DNA of 64,000 bases from Xanthostigma xanthostigma (Eukaryota; Arthropoda; Insecta; Raphidioptera; Raphidiidae): assembly GCA_963575645.1 (NCBI GenBank), contig OY754473.1, positions 3,038,001 to 3,102,000 on the forward strand. The letters are read 5' to 3'. Below the pieces are notes generated by a model. That model saw nothing but the letters and a program-made list of their open reading frames with translations, was not told where the DNA came from and did no database searches. Positions within the stretch are counted from its first letter, which is position 1; each line of letters begins with the position of its first letter. The position numbers and the translations under genes are program-made. Below are positions 53,338-64,000 of the stretch, in pieces.

Positions 53338-54167
53338 CAGGGCTGCCAGATTTCTCTACTCAGAAATCCGTCGGTAAGGCGAAAAGTGGTGGGGGAAGTG
53401 GTCTGAAAAATCCGTTTCCATCCGTTCGCCCGGTTCACCCATTAATGCAATGAGTGTGAGAGAGATAGAGAGTAAAGTGAAGTATGCGGTACTATAAACG
53501 ACACATCGACGTGTTTCCACCTTCATTATGGCTTTATTATTAACATTATTAAATGAATTTCGAATAAGACGTTGAATTTACTTTTACTTACAAACAGACT
53601 TTAAATTGAATAGAAATGATTCATTTTTTCACATCCAATGAATCGATTATTTCGTAGATTTTATACATTTTTATGAAATAAAAATATTATATTGACTGTT
53701 AGAATGTTGCGATCGTAACAAACGCGGCAGTACAATCAGTTAAATCCTCAATGTGTTCCGTAAATCCGTGTAACTCGAAACACTTGACTCCAGTTGTGTG
53801 AAAAAAACGCATCAGACAAAGATAGCGAGTCGATATTCATCGATATAGGTATGTGTTTCGCGAACACATTGTTTCATACACTCTCTTATCTTTTTCTACC
53901 CAAATAGAGAGAGGAGTAGGACAGAGGTAGTGAAAGAAACGTGCTCAGATATGCTCGAATGTGCTAAAAATACCCGAATGTCCCCAAATTATCGATTATC
54001 GAGTGAAGTTTGAATTTATATGTAGTAAAAAAGGTAAAAAATTCGGAAAAGTTAGAAAATCCGTTAAATCCGTTCAGATCATGAAATCCGTTCCATTATC
54101 CGTTCAAATTTATTTCTACTCGAAAAATCCGTTTGGAACGGAAAAATCCGTTCATCTGGCAGCCCTG
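53338..54167. mobile_element. hAT-type element, CAGGGCTGCCAGAT termini
   Basis: An 830-bp element with 14-bp terminal repeats CAGGGCTGCCAGAT / ATCTGGCAGCCCTG and an exact 8-bp duplication ACACAGTG (53330-53337, 54168-54175). Subterminal AAATCCGTT words recur near both ends and could be transposase-binding sites. No transposase is encoded. Confidence 0.88.
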
Positions 54168-54229
54168 ACACAGTGTAGCTATTATGGTATAGTATGTATT
54201 ATGTACAGAAATTGACACTGTTACAGAGA

Positions 54230-54490
54230 AATCCGATTAAATGCCCGTTGTGTAGGCAAATTTTTTGTGCAGTGCAGCGCCCCTTGGGGCGTAACTATCG
54301 TAATATCTATCTAAGAACCATCTCAGATGAATTATAAACCCTTTACAGAAAACCGCATCTGAATTGATCAAACCGTTTTCCAGATAAATGGCGACATTCG
54401 AGTGCACAAACAAACAATCTCTCACCCTAAACGCATATACGTGCTCCGTTCCGTCGTGGGTAAAATGAAAAATAAACGACAAAAACGTTG
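54230..54490. repeat. Dispersed repeat fragment
   Basis: GGCGTAACTATCGTAATATC, ACAATCTCTCACCCTAAACG and CCGTTCCGTCGTGGGTAAAA. The last two recur in reverse near 13290-13340. Confidence 0.5.
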
Positions 54491-54692
54491 TTAATGCGGC
54501 CCTGGTGGCGCCAGAATAGTCTTCATACAGTCACGTCCTTATTTATTCAGTATTTCAAGCAGACATTTCAGACTGGTTATTAATAATTTTTAATCTTCAC
54601 AATGGCCCATTAGAAATGTATGCAGAGGATAGCAACTGGCATCTATGAGCTGTACAAAGCAACCCAGCCCGGCATCAGCTATGCATATATAT

Positions 54693-56022
54693 TAGTGATG
54701 TGTCGCTCCTGAGCGAGTCGTTCATAATGAACGACTCCTTTCTCGGAGCGGAGCGAGTCGCTCTTTTTTTTTGTGAATGACTCACTCCGAGCGCCATTGC
54801 TCTGTGCTGAGCTGTTCTGTACTGTTGCATTCGCACGTTTACAGAGCACAGGCCACAGAGGCACTAGTGAATTTTGCACGTACGAAGTTATTTTTGCTGA
54901 GTGATTTAATATTGATTGACACACTGTAAGTGCAATAGTACTAAGCTTAACAGTGACTTAAACCATTCACATTGACGTCGTTGACAAAGATATAATATTG
55001 TAACAATAAACATTATTATTGTTCAGCTTTTATTATACTTTATAGTTTATCCGAAATGCGAATAATATAAGATCAGAATCATATTAAAATGAGCTCAGAG
55101 CTGAGTGTGTGTATTGTGCTGTGCAATACATGACTCCTGAGCATGGCATGATGACAGTTCACACCTCTCTGCAGTCTGCACTCTTGTGTAGTGTAGAGTT
55201 GGGGAAAAAATAACTTCACGATGAAAAAATCACTGTGACAAGCCGTCTAAAATAATCACTGTGATCTGACAAGAGATATCTACGTTCCAAAGTAACGTAT
55301 GTCGTTCCATGTCACCGCAGTCACTGTCGCTCAAACATGACACTATGATCTGACGAGATATCTACGTTCCAAAGTAACGTACGTCGTTTCATGTCACCGC
55401 AGTCACGACGCTCGCTCCAAGTTCCAATAGATCTATGTTTCAACACAAAGCTGCGGCTTGTAAACGGCTTTTTCTAACCATTTAGGTAAAATTTTAAATT
55501 TGGCACAAAAAATATAATGCCGCTAAATGTTTAGAGAAAACAGCTCACGCATCGCAAAAAACCTTGCATTGATTGCCGTTTCCCCATGAAAAAAAGAATA
55601 TTTACGTTATGTTATCAAATGCGACAGTCCTAAGCCTGTACAAGTGTGAAGGTTATTTTGAATTAACTATATCTTTGCATCTAAACATCATAACAGACAA
55701 GTAACGCCGTATCAGATGACAACCTATTACTAAATGGTGTATTCGTGATCGGAGTGACAACTGTAACGATAATCAACTAAAAAATCCTAAAAACTAGGAA
55801 ACATTTATTGTGATGTGAGTGATCGACGTGACAAAGTCACGATGATTTTTCACTGTGATTTTTGTGTAACCGGAATAACAGTCACTGTGATCTCATAGTA
55901 ACGACTTTTCCCATGTCTAGTGTAGTGCGTACTGTCTAGTGTCGCTCCTTTGAGCGACTCTTTTTAGTGAGCGGAGCGCACGGAGCCAGCTCCGAATAAA
56001 GAGTCATGTGGACACATCACTA
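54693..56022. mobile_element. hAT-like element (outer), TAGTGATGTGTC termini
   Basis: TAGTGATGTGTC at the left and GGACACATCACTA at the right. The 8-bp flanks (ATATATAT and ATATTGTA) agree in only about 5 positions. Subterminal GAGCGAGTCG and GAGCGACTC words recur. Holds the hAT at 55194-55919. Without the inner element it is about 600 bp. Confidence 0.65.
55194..55919. mobile_element. hAT-like element (inner), nested in the outer hAT
   Basis: Ends TAGAGTTGGGGAAAA and (reverse) TAGACATGGGAAAA, with an exact 8-bp duplication GTGTAGTG (55186-55193, 55920-55927). Subterminal CACTGTGA words recur near both ends. A direct repeat with GAGATATCTACGTTCC, AAAGTAACGT and CATGTCACCGCAGTCAC occupies 55270-55410. 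Confidence 0.85.
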
Positions 56023-56270
56023 ATATTGTATGCAATATGGAGGGACTACTAAATATTCGCCAGGCGTACAAACAACCGCGCATCGGAGGATCTCCGACTG
56101 TGGTATAGCACAGCATAGAAGGCATCTGAACTGTGGTGGTAGACAGTTGTTCCAACTCGTGTTGGTCTTCAGAACGGCGACGCTGTGCTGTTGTTATCAG
56201 CTTATTAAAGACTCGACCACCAGGGTTTTTTGAAGTGCACTTCTCTTGATAATAGACCAAAAGCTATTAA

Positions 56271-57092
56271 ACATTTTTTCTTCGTACCTCGATCGAAAGT
56301 GTATTACTTTCGGCATCAATTGTAAGGCTGAAAGTCTAACATTTACTCCTTGGTGGGATCTTAGCTAATAATCGTGAACGGCAGTCATTTGTGTTTTTAC
56401 GTATAAACTCAAAGCTTGCTTGGAAATTACCTGTGTTTTTATACAGTATGTAAACACGTAAGGTGCACATAGGGAAATTAACGTTGGGAAAAAATGACTG
56501 GATCAGAGTGAGCCTTGAAATCTTGTTTTTCAATTTGACAGATAATATTCTTTTGCAAAATGAATGTGTATACTACCGAAGAAAATATTCAAATGATTAC
56601 AAAATAATCGGACTTTTTTTATTAATGGGACATTAAATTCCCAAAAATACTTAAATATGGTGCGAGATCAAATATCTCCGCCTGTTCGTGTTGAACCTAA
56701 AGACTTTGGGTCACTGATTTACCAACGCGCATACGTCATACCAGTCAGACAATTTTTGAAAGAAATGTTTCCAAACAGATGGAGCTGTTTTTTTGTTTTA
56801 TTTTTGTACAAAAAAATTAAAATAATAATTTATAAGAGCTTTTTATTATTATAAAAGCCAAGTAAAATAAAAATAAATCAAAATAAAATAGAAATCCTCA
56901 AGATCACCACGATAATTCAATAGAAATAACAATTAATGCAGCCATGGCTAACTCTGATCCAAGTATTTTTTCCCAATGCTAATTTCCCTATGTGCACCTT
57001 ACGCGTTTACATACTGTATGTAATTAATACGTAGTTAATTAATTAATGTATTTAATAAGCGTGCTTACGACCGAGGTATGAAGAAAAATAGT
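56271..57092. mobile_element. Foldback element family F1
   Basis: ATTTTTTCTTCGTACCTCG at the left mirrors CGAGGTATGAAGAAAAATA at the right. Inner blocks CAGTATGTAAACACGTAAGG and CCTTACGCGTTTACATACTG are also mirrored. A 65-codon open stretch in the centre has no domain. A half copy is at 33299-33495. Confidence 0.7.
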
Positions 57093-57109
57093 ATACCTAC
57101 ACTACACTG

Positions 57110-57198
57110 GCCGAAAGTGTGATATCTTGCCCTGTACGCTAGGCAAGTTATCACATATAACTTGCCTAGCGTACAGGGCAAGATATCACACTTTCGGC
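57110..57198. repeat. Perfect 42-bp hairpin with 5-base loop
   Basis: GCCGAAAGTGTGATATCTTG through to GGCAAGTTAT, then CACAT, then the exact mirror. As RNA it would fold into an uninterrupted stem the size of a microRNA precursor. Perfect pairing favours a recent foldback or small-RNA hairpin over a conserved microRNA. Confidence 0.85.
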
Positions 57199-57300
57199 TC
57201 TATTGGGTAGGTATTTGAGGCAACGTGAAGAGGACTCCGCTCAAACTTTATGGGATTTGGTTCTTGGTTAAATTGATCGAAAACTGTTTTATTTTATAGT

Positions 57301-57694
57301 TTATTCAACTCATGCGCGTTATTCATGTTTTATCATGCCTAAAAACCGAACCCTAAATAGCCATTTACCGACTGGTGACAATTACTTGTCATAACTCAAT
57401 AAAGATTCCTACTAGCTCGGCCATTGTGGAGTAATGAAAATAAACGTAACTATTTTCTGAGTCGTAACAAAATAGTAGGTAACAACAACTCCGTTGTTAC
57501 CCATTGAGGCTAAAATTGAGAGGCCGAATGTTTTCGACATGGAGTTTATTCATAACCGGCTAACCTCAAACCAAAACATTGAATCGTGCTGTTTGGTGCT
57601 GTTAGTATTGACAGTTTTTTTTATAAAGAAATAAATTAGATATTTACAACATCTCATTATAATTAAAACATGAATAACGCGCAATTGTTGAATA
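57301..57694 (+). mobile_element. MITE family M1, copy 3
   Basis: Same termini and interior as 13504-13904. The right flank ATTATGGGCGCAACTTGTAG also matches that of copy 1, so either the element is longer than its terminal repeats or both inserted into one older repeat. Confidence 0.82.
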
Positions 57695-57699
57695 AAATT

Positions 57700-58980
57700 A
57701 TGGGCGCAACTTGTAGGCTAAGTCATGACCTGTCAGCGCGATGAATGACTTAGACTACTAGTTACGCCAATAACTATTAAAGGTCACTAAGAAAAAGTGT
57801 CCATGGGCGCATAGCCTAAAAACCAATAGATTTTTAGCTACAGATATGTTTAGCGAGATTTTAGATATAGCGATATCCATTGAATTCACTATCTTAAAAA
57901 ATCCTAAGCTCTAGAAATATGTTTTCGAGTGCGCTGAATCCGAATATGACATTATTATTTTATACAGAGTGATACCTTCCAACATTACCTAGTTTTCGAT
58001 TGTTTTTCTATTTCTAAAAAAAAGCACAAAAGTTGAACATGCCCCACTACCCTTCTTTGATTTTGTGTTCAGACATAACAAAAGAAGTGTTACACTGTAA
58101 CGATTCAAAACTTTTAGATTACATTGTACGTAGTTTAGAGGTAATAATTAGAATTGGGTATTTACTGTACTTGTCTATTTGTTTTGTCACGGCGCGTGTC
58201 AATTTTGGTTTTGGCATGTTGAACGACGCAGTGAAATAAAGAAAAAAATATGTTTTCTGTCTGAAAAAAGGCAGTAGGTTTTAAAAGGTTGAAATAGAAT
58301 GTAATAAAATAAGCTGTGAAAAAGTGCTGAAATATTTCTTTTAAACTACATCAGGGAGAATCTGGAGTACTTGGTGATGTACCGATCCAAATTTCTTTTT
58401 GCATGTGTCGTTTAATTGATTATTTTTCACTTTGTCAATTCCAATCACATTAAGATATCAGAAATTTTCTGTGTGTACATTCTAAGATATCTTGTTCACA
58501 ACAATTTTCTAATAAAACTTTCAACACAAATATTTTAAATTGTTTATTAATTTTATTAAAATTTATTTATTTAATTGTCTCAATACTTAGCACGAATAGT
58601 TTAAATTATATTACGAGACGATTACGTGAGCTTATTCGAAGAAGTCCAAAGCTAATCGTTTCAAAACAAATTTTCACGCTGCACGGCTTCAAAATATCTT
58701 ACAGCCATCGGTTTTACTTCTGAGACACCGTGTATATTTTGGAATTTTGTTCCAAAATAAAACTAAACCACGAAGCGTTGGCTCCGGTATTTTCCACTAG
58801 ACTATTAACCGATTTTCACTGAAATCCGCAACATGAAGCGGCAAAATGGGGTAGTTCTGAAGCGGTGGCTAGATGAACTGCACTAGACAACGGTATTTTC
58901 GCTGGATGTCTGCCTTTTGGATATGCATCATAGAACTCAAATCTATATAGTTCCAAGTACAGACTCATAGACCCTACTGA
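57700..58980. other. Stretch without recognised feature
   Basis: About 1.3 kb. Open stretches of up to 68 codons show no domain. Confidence 0.4.
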
Positions 58981-58984
58981 CTGA

Positions 58985-59636
58985 TATTCAAAAAATTCCA
59001 ATTGGGCGACGGGACCATTCCAACTTCAAAAGTATCGACGTTTAATACGGTAAAACAAAGAAAATAAATTTTTTGATATCGTGTGAGGTGACGCGGGCAA
59101 TGGCTAGTATTCAATATGATATTCGTTGCCATGGTTACCTACATAATATGTTCCACGTCAGGTAAAAATTAATCAAAGCATGCTTAACTAGTTTATTTCT
59201 ATCAGATCTACAAAACAAAAGAACAGCTGATTTTTTTTTGAAAATATTTCCGAAACTATAAAGTTTAGAAAAAAAATTTATCAAAACTTTTTTGAAAAAA
59301 TAAAATTATAGAATAATAAGCCGTTATGAAAAGTATACCATTATTATATAAAAAACACCGTTATAGCATATATCTTTTCTGCGCATGCGCCAATTTTCCC
59401 CAAAAACAATAGGGCGCTTCATATTTGCATACCAAACATCGTCCCAAAATTTGGTTTCAATCCGTTCATCCGTTTGACCTGTATTGTATTCACTGACAAA
59501 CAGATGCACAGAGTTTTTCCAAAAATTTGTTTTTTGAATTGGAAAGACCTCAAAACGAAAAGATAATGTAAAATTTTAAAAAGTGACTTTTGACCTAAAC
59601 TAGTACCAATCCCCACTTGTGGATTGGAATGGTAAT
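58985..59636 (+). repeat. Dispersed repeat R1 (copy 3)
   Basis: CCAATTGGGCGACGGGACCA to CCACTTGTGGATTGGAATGG, with the internal Helitron end GGGCAATGGCTAGT. Confidence 0.72.
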
Positions 59637-59660
59637 ATGGGGCAAAAATGTTAAAAAATA

Positions 59661-60679
59661 TATAATACGCGCCACGAATCTAAAAGACTCGGAAGTTAGA
59701 TGCGAATGTGGGCTTGCGCTTGTACAGTCTGTTGAAAAACTACAAACTCGCAACTCAACAAAACTAATACAACAATAACAATTTGACAATAGCGTACTCG
59801 ACTGTACTTTAAGGAGGTTGATCCGTTACAGTCCCAATCAAAAGTAAGTCGAATTCTAAATGGGAACTTTTATGGTTTATAAGTCGATGATACCAATAAA
59901 TTATTGTCATAAAGGCATAAATAAATATTTTTTTTAATATTAATTAATTATTTCAGTACTTTATACTTAATGGACTAACTTTTGTATTTTTTGTACAAAG
60001 TTAGGTTAAAAAAATACATTTATGTAAATATCTGTATTTTACATATTTTTTGCAGTAAATAATTGAAAAAAGAAATTAGAAGTAATAAAAATTAAAATTA
60101 AATCATTAAAAAGTTGAAAATTCAGTTAAAATAATTTGTTAAATCTGTCAAGAATAAAAGTCCATAATCGAAAAGTGCTAAGGTTTAATAATTTTTTTTA
60201 TTGATTAAAAGTCTCCTAATTAAATTGGAAAAAATATTAAAATATGCGTAAGACATTGATGCTTTACATAGACAGTTTTTGGAACTGCTGACATTATTTG
60301 GTTATTTGCAAAAAATTAAAATGAACAGTTTGCATGCTAGCTTGACATATTTTCCATAAGACTACCTACATGTAAAAGTTTTTTTTAATTTTTAACTTTA
60401 TAAATCTCCTAATGATTTTGGATTTTTTACAAAAAAATTTGTCATAAAAAAATCTATTAAAAAAACTTTATTTCAGATTTTTTTCATTATCTTCGTAAAA
60501 CGGCTCAACCTCCTTAAAGCAGGAAAGCGACAAGTGACAAAGGCAACGATCGATCACAGCCAATCACCGACGAGCGCTTGTTCCGTTCAGGTAGCCGGGA
60601 GGTAGTGGGAGCCTCAACGGCTCTAAAATGTGCCTTTGCGACGCTGTTTCCGAACCTTTTATCCGCGGCGCGTATTATA
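59661..60679 (-). mobile_element. MITE, ATACGCGCCACG family, split by a TTAA element
   Basis: TATAATACGCGCCACG at the left and GCGCGTATTATA at the right. The MITE sequence breaks at CTGTACTTTAA and resumes at TTAAAGCAGG around the insertion 59813-60513. Confidence 0.82.
59813..60513. mobile_element. TTAA-flanked element T2, nested in the MITE
   Basis: A 701-bp element, termini GGAGGTTGATCCGTT and (reverse) GGAGGTTGAGCCGTT, between TTAA at 59809-59812 and 60514-60517. The interior is very AT-rich with no frame. Removing it and one TTAA gives the exact sequence found at 35310-35330. Confidence 0.86.
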
Positions 60680-61090
60680 CCCAGAAACTGGCCCAATAAT
60701 ATGCCATTGTCCGCTTGCTAACTGTAAGCACATCCAACTCAAACTATTATAATGCAAGCATATTGCATGAGACGTCAGACAGTTCACGTACCATGTTGAT
60801 GCAGATATTGTACACTATTAAATATTCTCGGTGCATGCATAGAATGTGGTAGTTTTCGTCGAAATAATAAATAGTGCATGCAATAGCATTAAGTCGGACC
60901 GAGAACTGACTACGTTTTCATATCTTAAATATCTTGTTGGATGACATTGGAAGTAATCAAAGTTGTGTCCCGTTTCTCAGCTAACTTTAAACGTTAGTTG
61001 TGGTTTGCAGATAGTATCGTCAGACAATCTGATTTGACAATGATTTTAGATTTTTGTTCCACGCGTATTTCTCCATAAGAAAAGCGTTGT
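60680..61090. other. Stretch without recognised feature
   Basis: No element recognised. Confidence 0.4.
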
Positions 61091-61101
61091 AGAGTTTTAA
61101 A

Positions 61102-62693
61102 TAGGGATGTGACATTGAATGAAAAAAATCGATTACTTAATAATCGATTTTTTGACGTGATAACGTCTTATAAATTATTGATGAATCACCAATCTTATAA
61201 ATTGATAAAACACCGACTGCATGCACGAAAAAGTGTAACGTAACGTTCCTAACGTTCGTAACGCGTAACGCGTAACGTTCCGCCTGACCCTGTGCGTGCT
61301 TTTTGCTAATTTCTCGCTCAATTTAAATCAGATCGGTTTGAAACCAGTCTTAAACGAAAGAGGAGAACATTTTACATAGATTTCGTATAACATAATTTGC
61401 CTAAACAGTTTTTTTATACAAATTTATATAGAAAAATAGCTGTATAAATGCAATGTTGTCTAATGCATGACGCGACGCGGTCGGTCGTCTTTGTTTGCCG
61501 TACATGGAAATTAGAAAATAACGTATGTCTTGTCTTAACATGAAAACGGCTGCATTTCTAATGTTTAATTCAATTTTTTGACATTAGTATTTTGTGAAAT
61601 GCAACGCCTTCTAAGTTAACTATTGGAATAACTAATTATTATTAGAACATAATACTTTGACAGTTGCAAACGTCACTTTTGACATTTCTTATCATTCCGA
61701 CACCAAGGATGAGCGGATTGAAACCAAATTTTGGGAGGATGTTTGATATGCAAATATGAAGTGGCCTATTGTTTTTGGGGAACATCGGCGCATGCGTAAA
61801 AGAATATATCTCTTATAATGTTGTTTTATATAATAATAATATAGTTTTTAAAACGGTTTTTACTCTATCTATTTTTACTAGAAATTTTTGTAAATTTTTT
61901 GGGGAAAATCGGCGCATGCGCAAAAGAGATACATGCCATAGTTGTTTTTTATATAATAATAGTATACTTTTTATAGTGTTTTATTATTCTACTTAATAAA
62001 ATTTACCTAAATTTGAAGCGAAAGAAGCAATATCATAGATTCGAATTATTATAATTATTATATAAATTTAGGTTATGTATTACGGAATACGTTATCACGT
62101 AAAACTATCGTCCGTAAACCGACTTTACAGACAACCAATTTTTTAGTTTGAATATAAATCGATTTTAAAAAAATCGATTTTAAAAGAAATAGTCGATTTT
62201 TGTAGAAAAATCGATTTTTTCTGTTTTATAACAAAACTGAGAGAATAATATTAAAAATTTATTAGAATATAAAAATCATTTAAAATGGTAAGTATAATAA
62301 TAATAACCAAAATGACAACCTTATGGTTTTGGTACAGATTAGAATTGTTGAAACAGTTTCTAGTACAGTTTGACATTGCATTACAAATTGTAATTTACAA
62401 CAAAAATAAAACCAAACGATAAGAATCAAAAGTAAAACGAATAGTTTTTCGTATGAAAATTAAAATACAAAACAAATCATGCTTTAAACTTTGAATTTAA
62501 AGAATCAAAAAACTAAAAAGAATCGTCTGTCGCACAGATGGCACCATTTAGAAAAATCGATTAAAATGTGTAACTTCTATAATCGATTAATTAAAAATCG
62601 ATTATTGTCATAAATAAAATTGATTACAAGAAATCGATTATAAGAAAAAAATAATCGATTAAAATAAAAATCGATTATTTATTCACATCCCTA
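61102..62693. mobile_element. hAT-type element with nested MITE M2
   Basis: Ends TAGGGATGTGACAT and (reverse) TAGGGATGTGAATAA, exact 8-bp duplication GTTTTAAA (61094-61101, 62694-62701). Both subterminal regions are full of AATCGATT words, probable transposase-binding repeats. No transposase. About 605 bp without the nested MITE. Confidence 0.87.
61152..62138 (-). mobile_element. MITE family M2, copy 3, nested in the hAT element
   Basis: The reverse copy of 24425-25284: TTGACGTGATAACGTCTTAT at the left and TTTACAGACAACCAAT at the right. Contains a further R1-like piece at about 61709-61990 (GAGCGGATTGAAACCAAATT, GCGCATGCG twice). Confidence 0.72.
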
Positions 62694-62774
62694 GTTTTAA
62701 ATCGATCAAAATAATTACGCCGACAGTGAACACATTCATGTCCACGGTGGCCACTCACTATTTAGCTCTATTTT

Positions 62775-63436
62775 AAAAATTCCAGCCAATTGGGCGACGG
62801 GACCATTCCAACTTCAAAAATGTTGACATTTGATTATAATAAAGAAAATAAAATTTCTGATATCGCGTGAGGTGACGCGGGTAATGACTAGTATTCAATA
62901 TGATATTTGCTAGTCGTTGCCGTGGTAACCTACATAATATGTTCCACGTCATGTAAAAATTAATCAAAGCATACCGAACTAGTTTATTTCTGACAGATCC
63001 ATAAAACAGAAGACCGGCTGATTTTTTTTTATTTTCAAAATATTTCCGAAACTATAAAGTTCAGAAAAAAAAAATTTAACGAAACTTTCTTGAAAAAATA
63101 AATAGGATAATACGCCGTTATGAAAAGTATACCATTATTAAATAAAAAACACCGTTATAGCATATATCTCTTCTGCGCATGCGCCGATTTTCCCTAAAAA
63201 CAATAGAGCTCTTCATATTTGCATACCAAACATCCTCCCAAAATTTGGTTTCAATCCGCTCATCCGTTTGACCTGTATCGTGTTCACAGACTAACAGACG
63301 CACAGAGTTTTTCCAAAAATATGTTTTTTGGATTCGGGGACATCAAAATGAAAAGATATTGTAAAATTTTTGAAAAGTGATTTTTGACCTAAACTAGTAT
63401 CATTCCCCACTTGTGGGTTGGATTTGGAATGGTAAA
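62775..63436 (+). repeat. Dispersed repeat R1 (copy 4)
   Basis: CCAGCCAATTGGGCGACGGG to CCACTTGTGGGTTGGATTTGGAATGG-type end, with the internal Helitron end CGGGTAATGACTAGT. Confidence 0.72.
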
Positions 63437-64000
63437 ATTGTGGGACCCTCACCATCGTGTTCAGCGACCTCGAAAACGGTGGGGAGTCTCTAGATTGGCG
63501 CTGTGGCAAAAAAAAGCAAAAACCCCAAAAAATCCCGACTCCTGACCTCGACTATGATTCCGCTGTGATTTTCAGAGTTATCGCTTCGTGATACCCATTA
63601 AAATGAGATTGGAAACTTATAAGAAATAGATTTGCAACGAACGATCGACGTTGGCCCTGCATCCTCCTGCGTTTATATTATATGCAGTCTGTTGCAGCGG
63701 AGCGCACAGCTGCCGCCGAACGCGTGATACAAATATTGTAACAGAGATTTGGCGAGAGATGTTAAACAGCGATAACAGTGCCCTTTTATTCCGGTGTCGG
63801 TTGTGCCTGATGCTGGCCGGGGGTGTGTGTGTCGAGTAGTAGATGGACTCCGCTGATAAAATCGGACCGCTGTACGGGAAGCTATCGACAGAAGGGCGAT
63901 TTTAATAGGTTTATTGGTTTGAAAGAACAAACCGACCGGTTTATCGAAGTTACGGACTGTTGCAAAGCATTGATGTCGTATTTGCGATTTATCCTATTGG
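63437..64000. other. Stretch without recognised feature
   Basis: Open stretches on both strands (up to 85 codons) have no domain I recognise. Confidence 0.4.

Noticed and set aside
4370-60696. Similar short peptides predicted from 4370-4609, 6632-7030, 35157-35363 and 59595-59789
   Set aside because: They all lie in copies of one MITE; the likeness reflects DNA homology of the repeat, the frames have no domain and differ in length and ends.

Overview
This is AT-rich nuclear DNA from an animal, almost certainly an insect and most likely a moth or butterfly (Lepidoptera). Two things support this. The window contains many non-autonomous Helitrons with a 5' end like TCTATACTAATAT and a 3' end CGGGTAACGGCTAGT, and dispersed repeats ending in GAAGTCGGTT; both are typical of lepidopteran genomes. 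I found no intact host gene, no functional tRNA or rRNA gene and nothing bacterial. Nearly all recognisable sequence is transposable elements, many of them nested. A heterochromatic, intergenic or sex-chromosome location would fit, but that is inference.

The one intact protein-coding gene is the 1317-residue Gag-Pol of a Ty1/copia LTR retrotransposon (7476-12058). It has two 245-bp LTRs that read identically, a 5-bp target duplication (GTTTG), a copia-type internal tRNA-iMet primer site, a polypurine tract and an unbroken frame. It looks very recently inserted and possibly still active.

Layout. 0-7.4 kb: Helitron pieces, a degenerate THAP-like fragment, a PIF/Harbinger monomer, a GTAAC-rich element and a tandem tRNA-Lys primer-binding site. 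7.4-12.1 kb: the copia element. 12.6-19.7 kb: a tRNA-derived SINE, foldbacks, a MITE and two solo LTRs. 19.9-25.3 kb: an inverted Harbinger dimer and a 2.8-kb TTAA-flanked element holding two further insertions. 25.6-29.2 kb: a deleted mariner inside a Helitron, a 660-bp palindrome with a 15-bp target duplication, and a hAT MITE. 30-41 kb: three-part Helitron/tRNA-Lys composites, a tRNA-Gln-like SINE, a third solo LTR and several MITEs. 41.5-47.2 kb: Penelope-like hairpin ends, SINEs and palindromes. 47.4-53 kb: a deleted pogo element, a tandem array of decayed reverse-transcriptase fragments, a complete TTAA element and a complete short Helitron. 53.3-64 kb: four hAT elements (one inside another), a TTAA element inside a MITE with its empty site preserved elsewhere in the window, and a perfect 42-bp hairpin.

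The genes do not form a pathway; the window records successive insertions. The features most worth following up are the palindromes whose two arms match each other exactly while differing between copies, the recurring GAAGA-hairpin-GAAACGT motif, the 15-bp-duplication palindrome and the tandem reverse-transcriptase array. All coordinates and repeats were read by eye; no alignment or database search was run.
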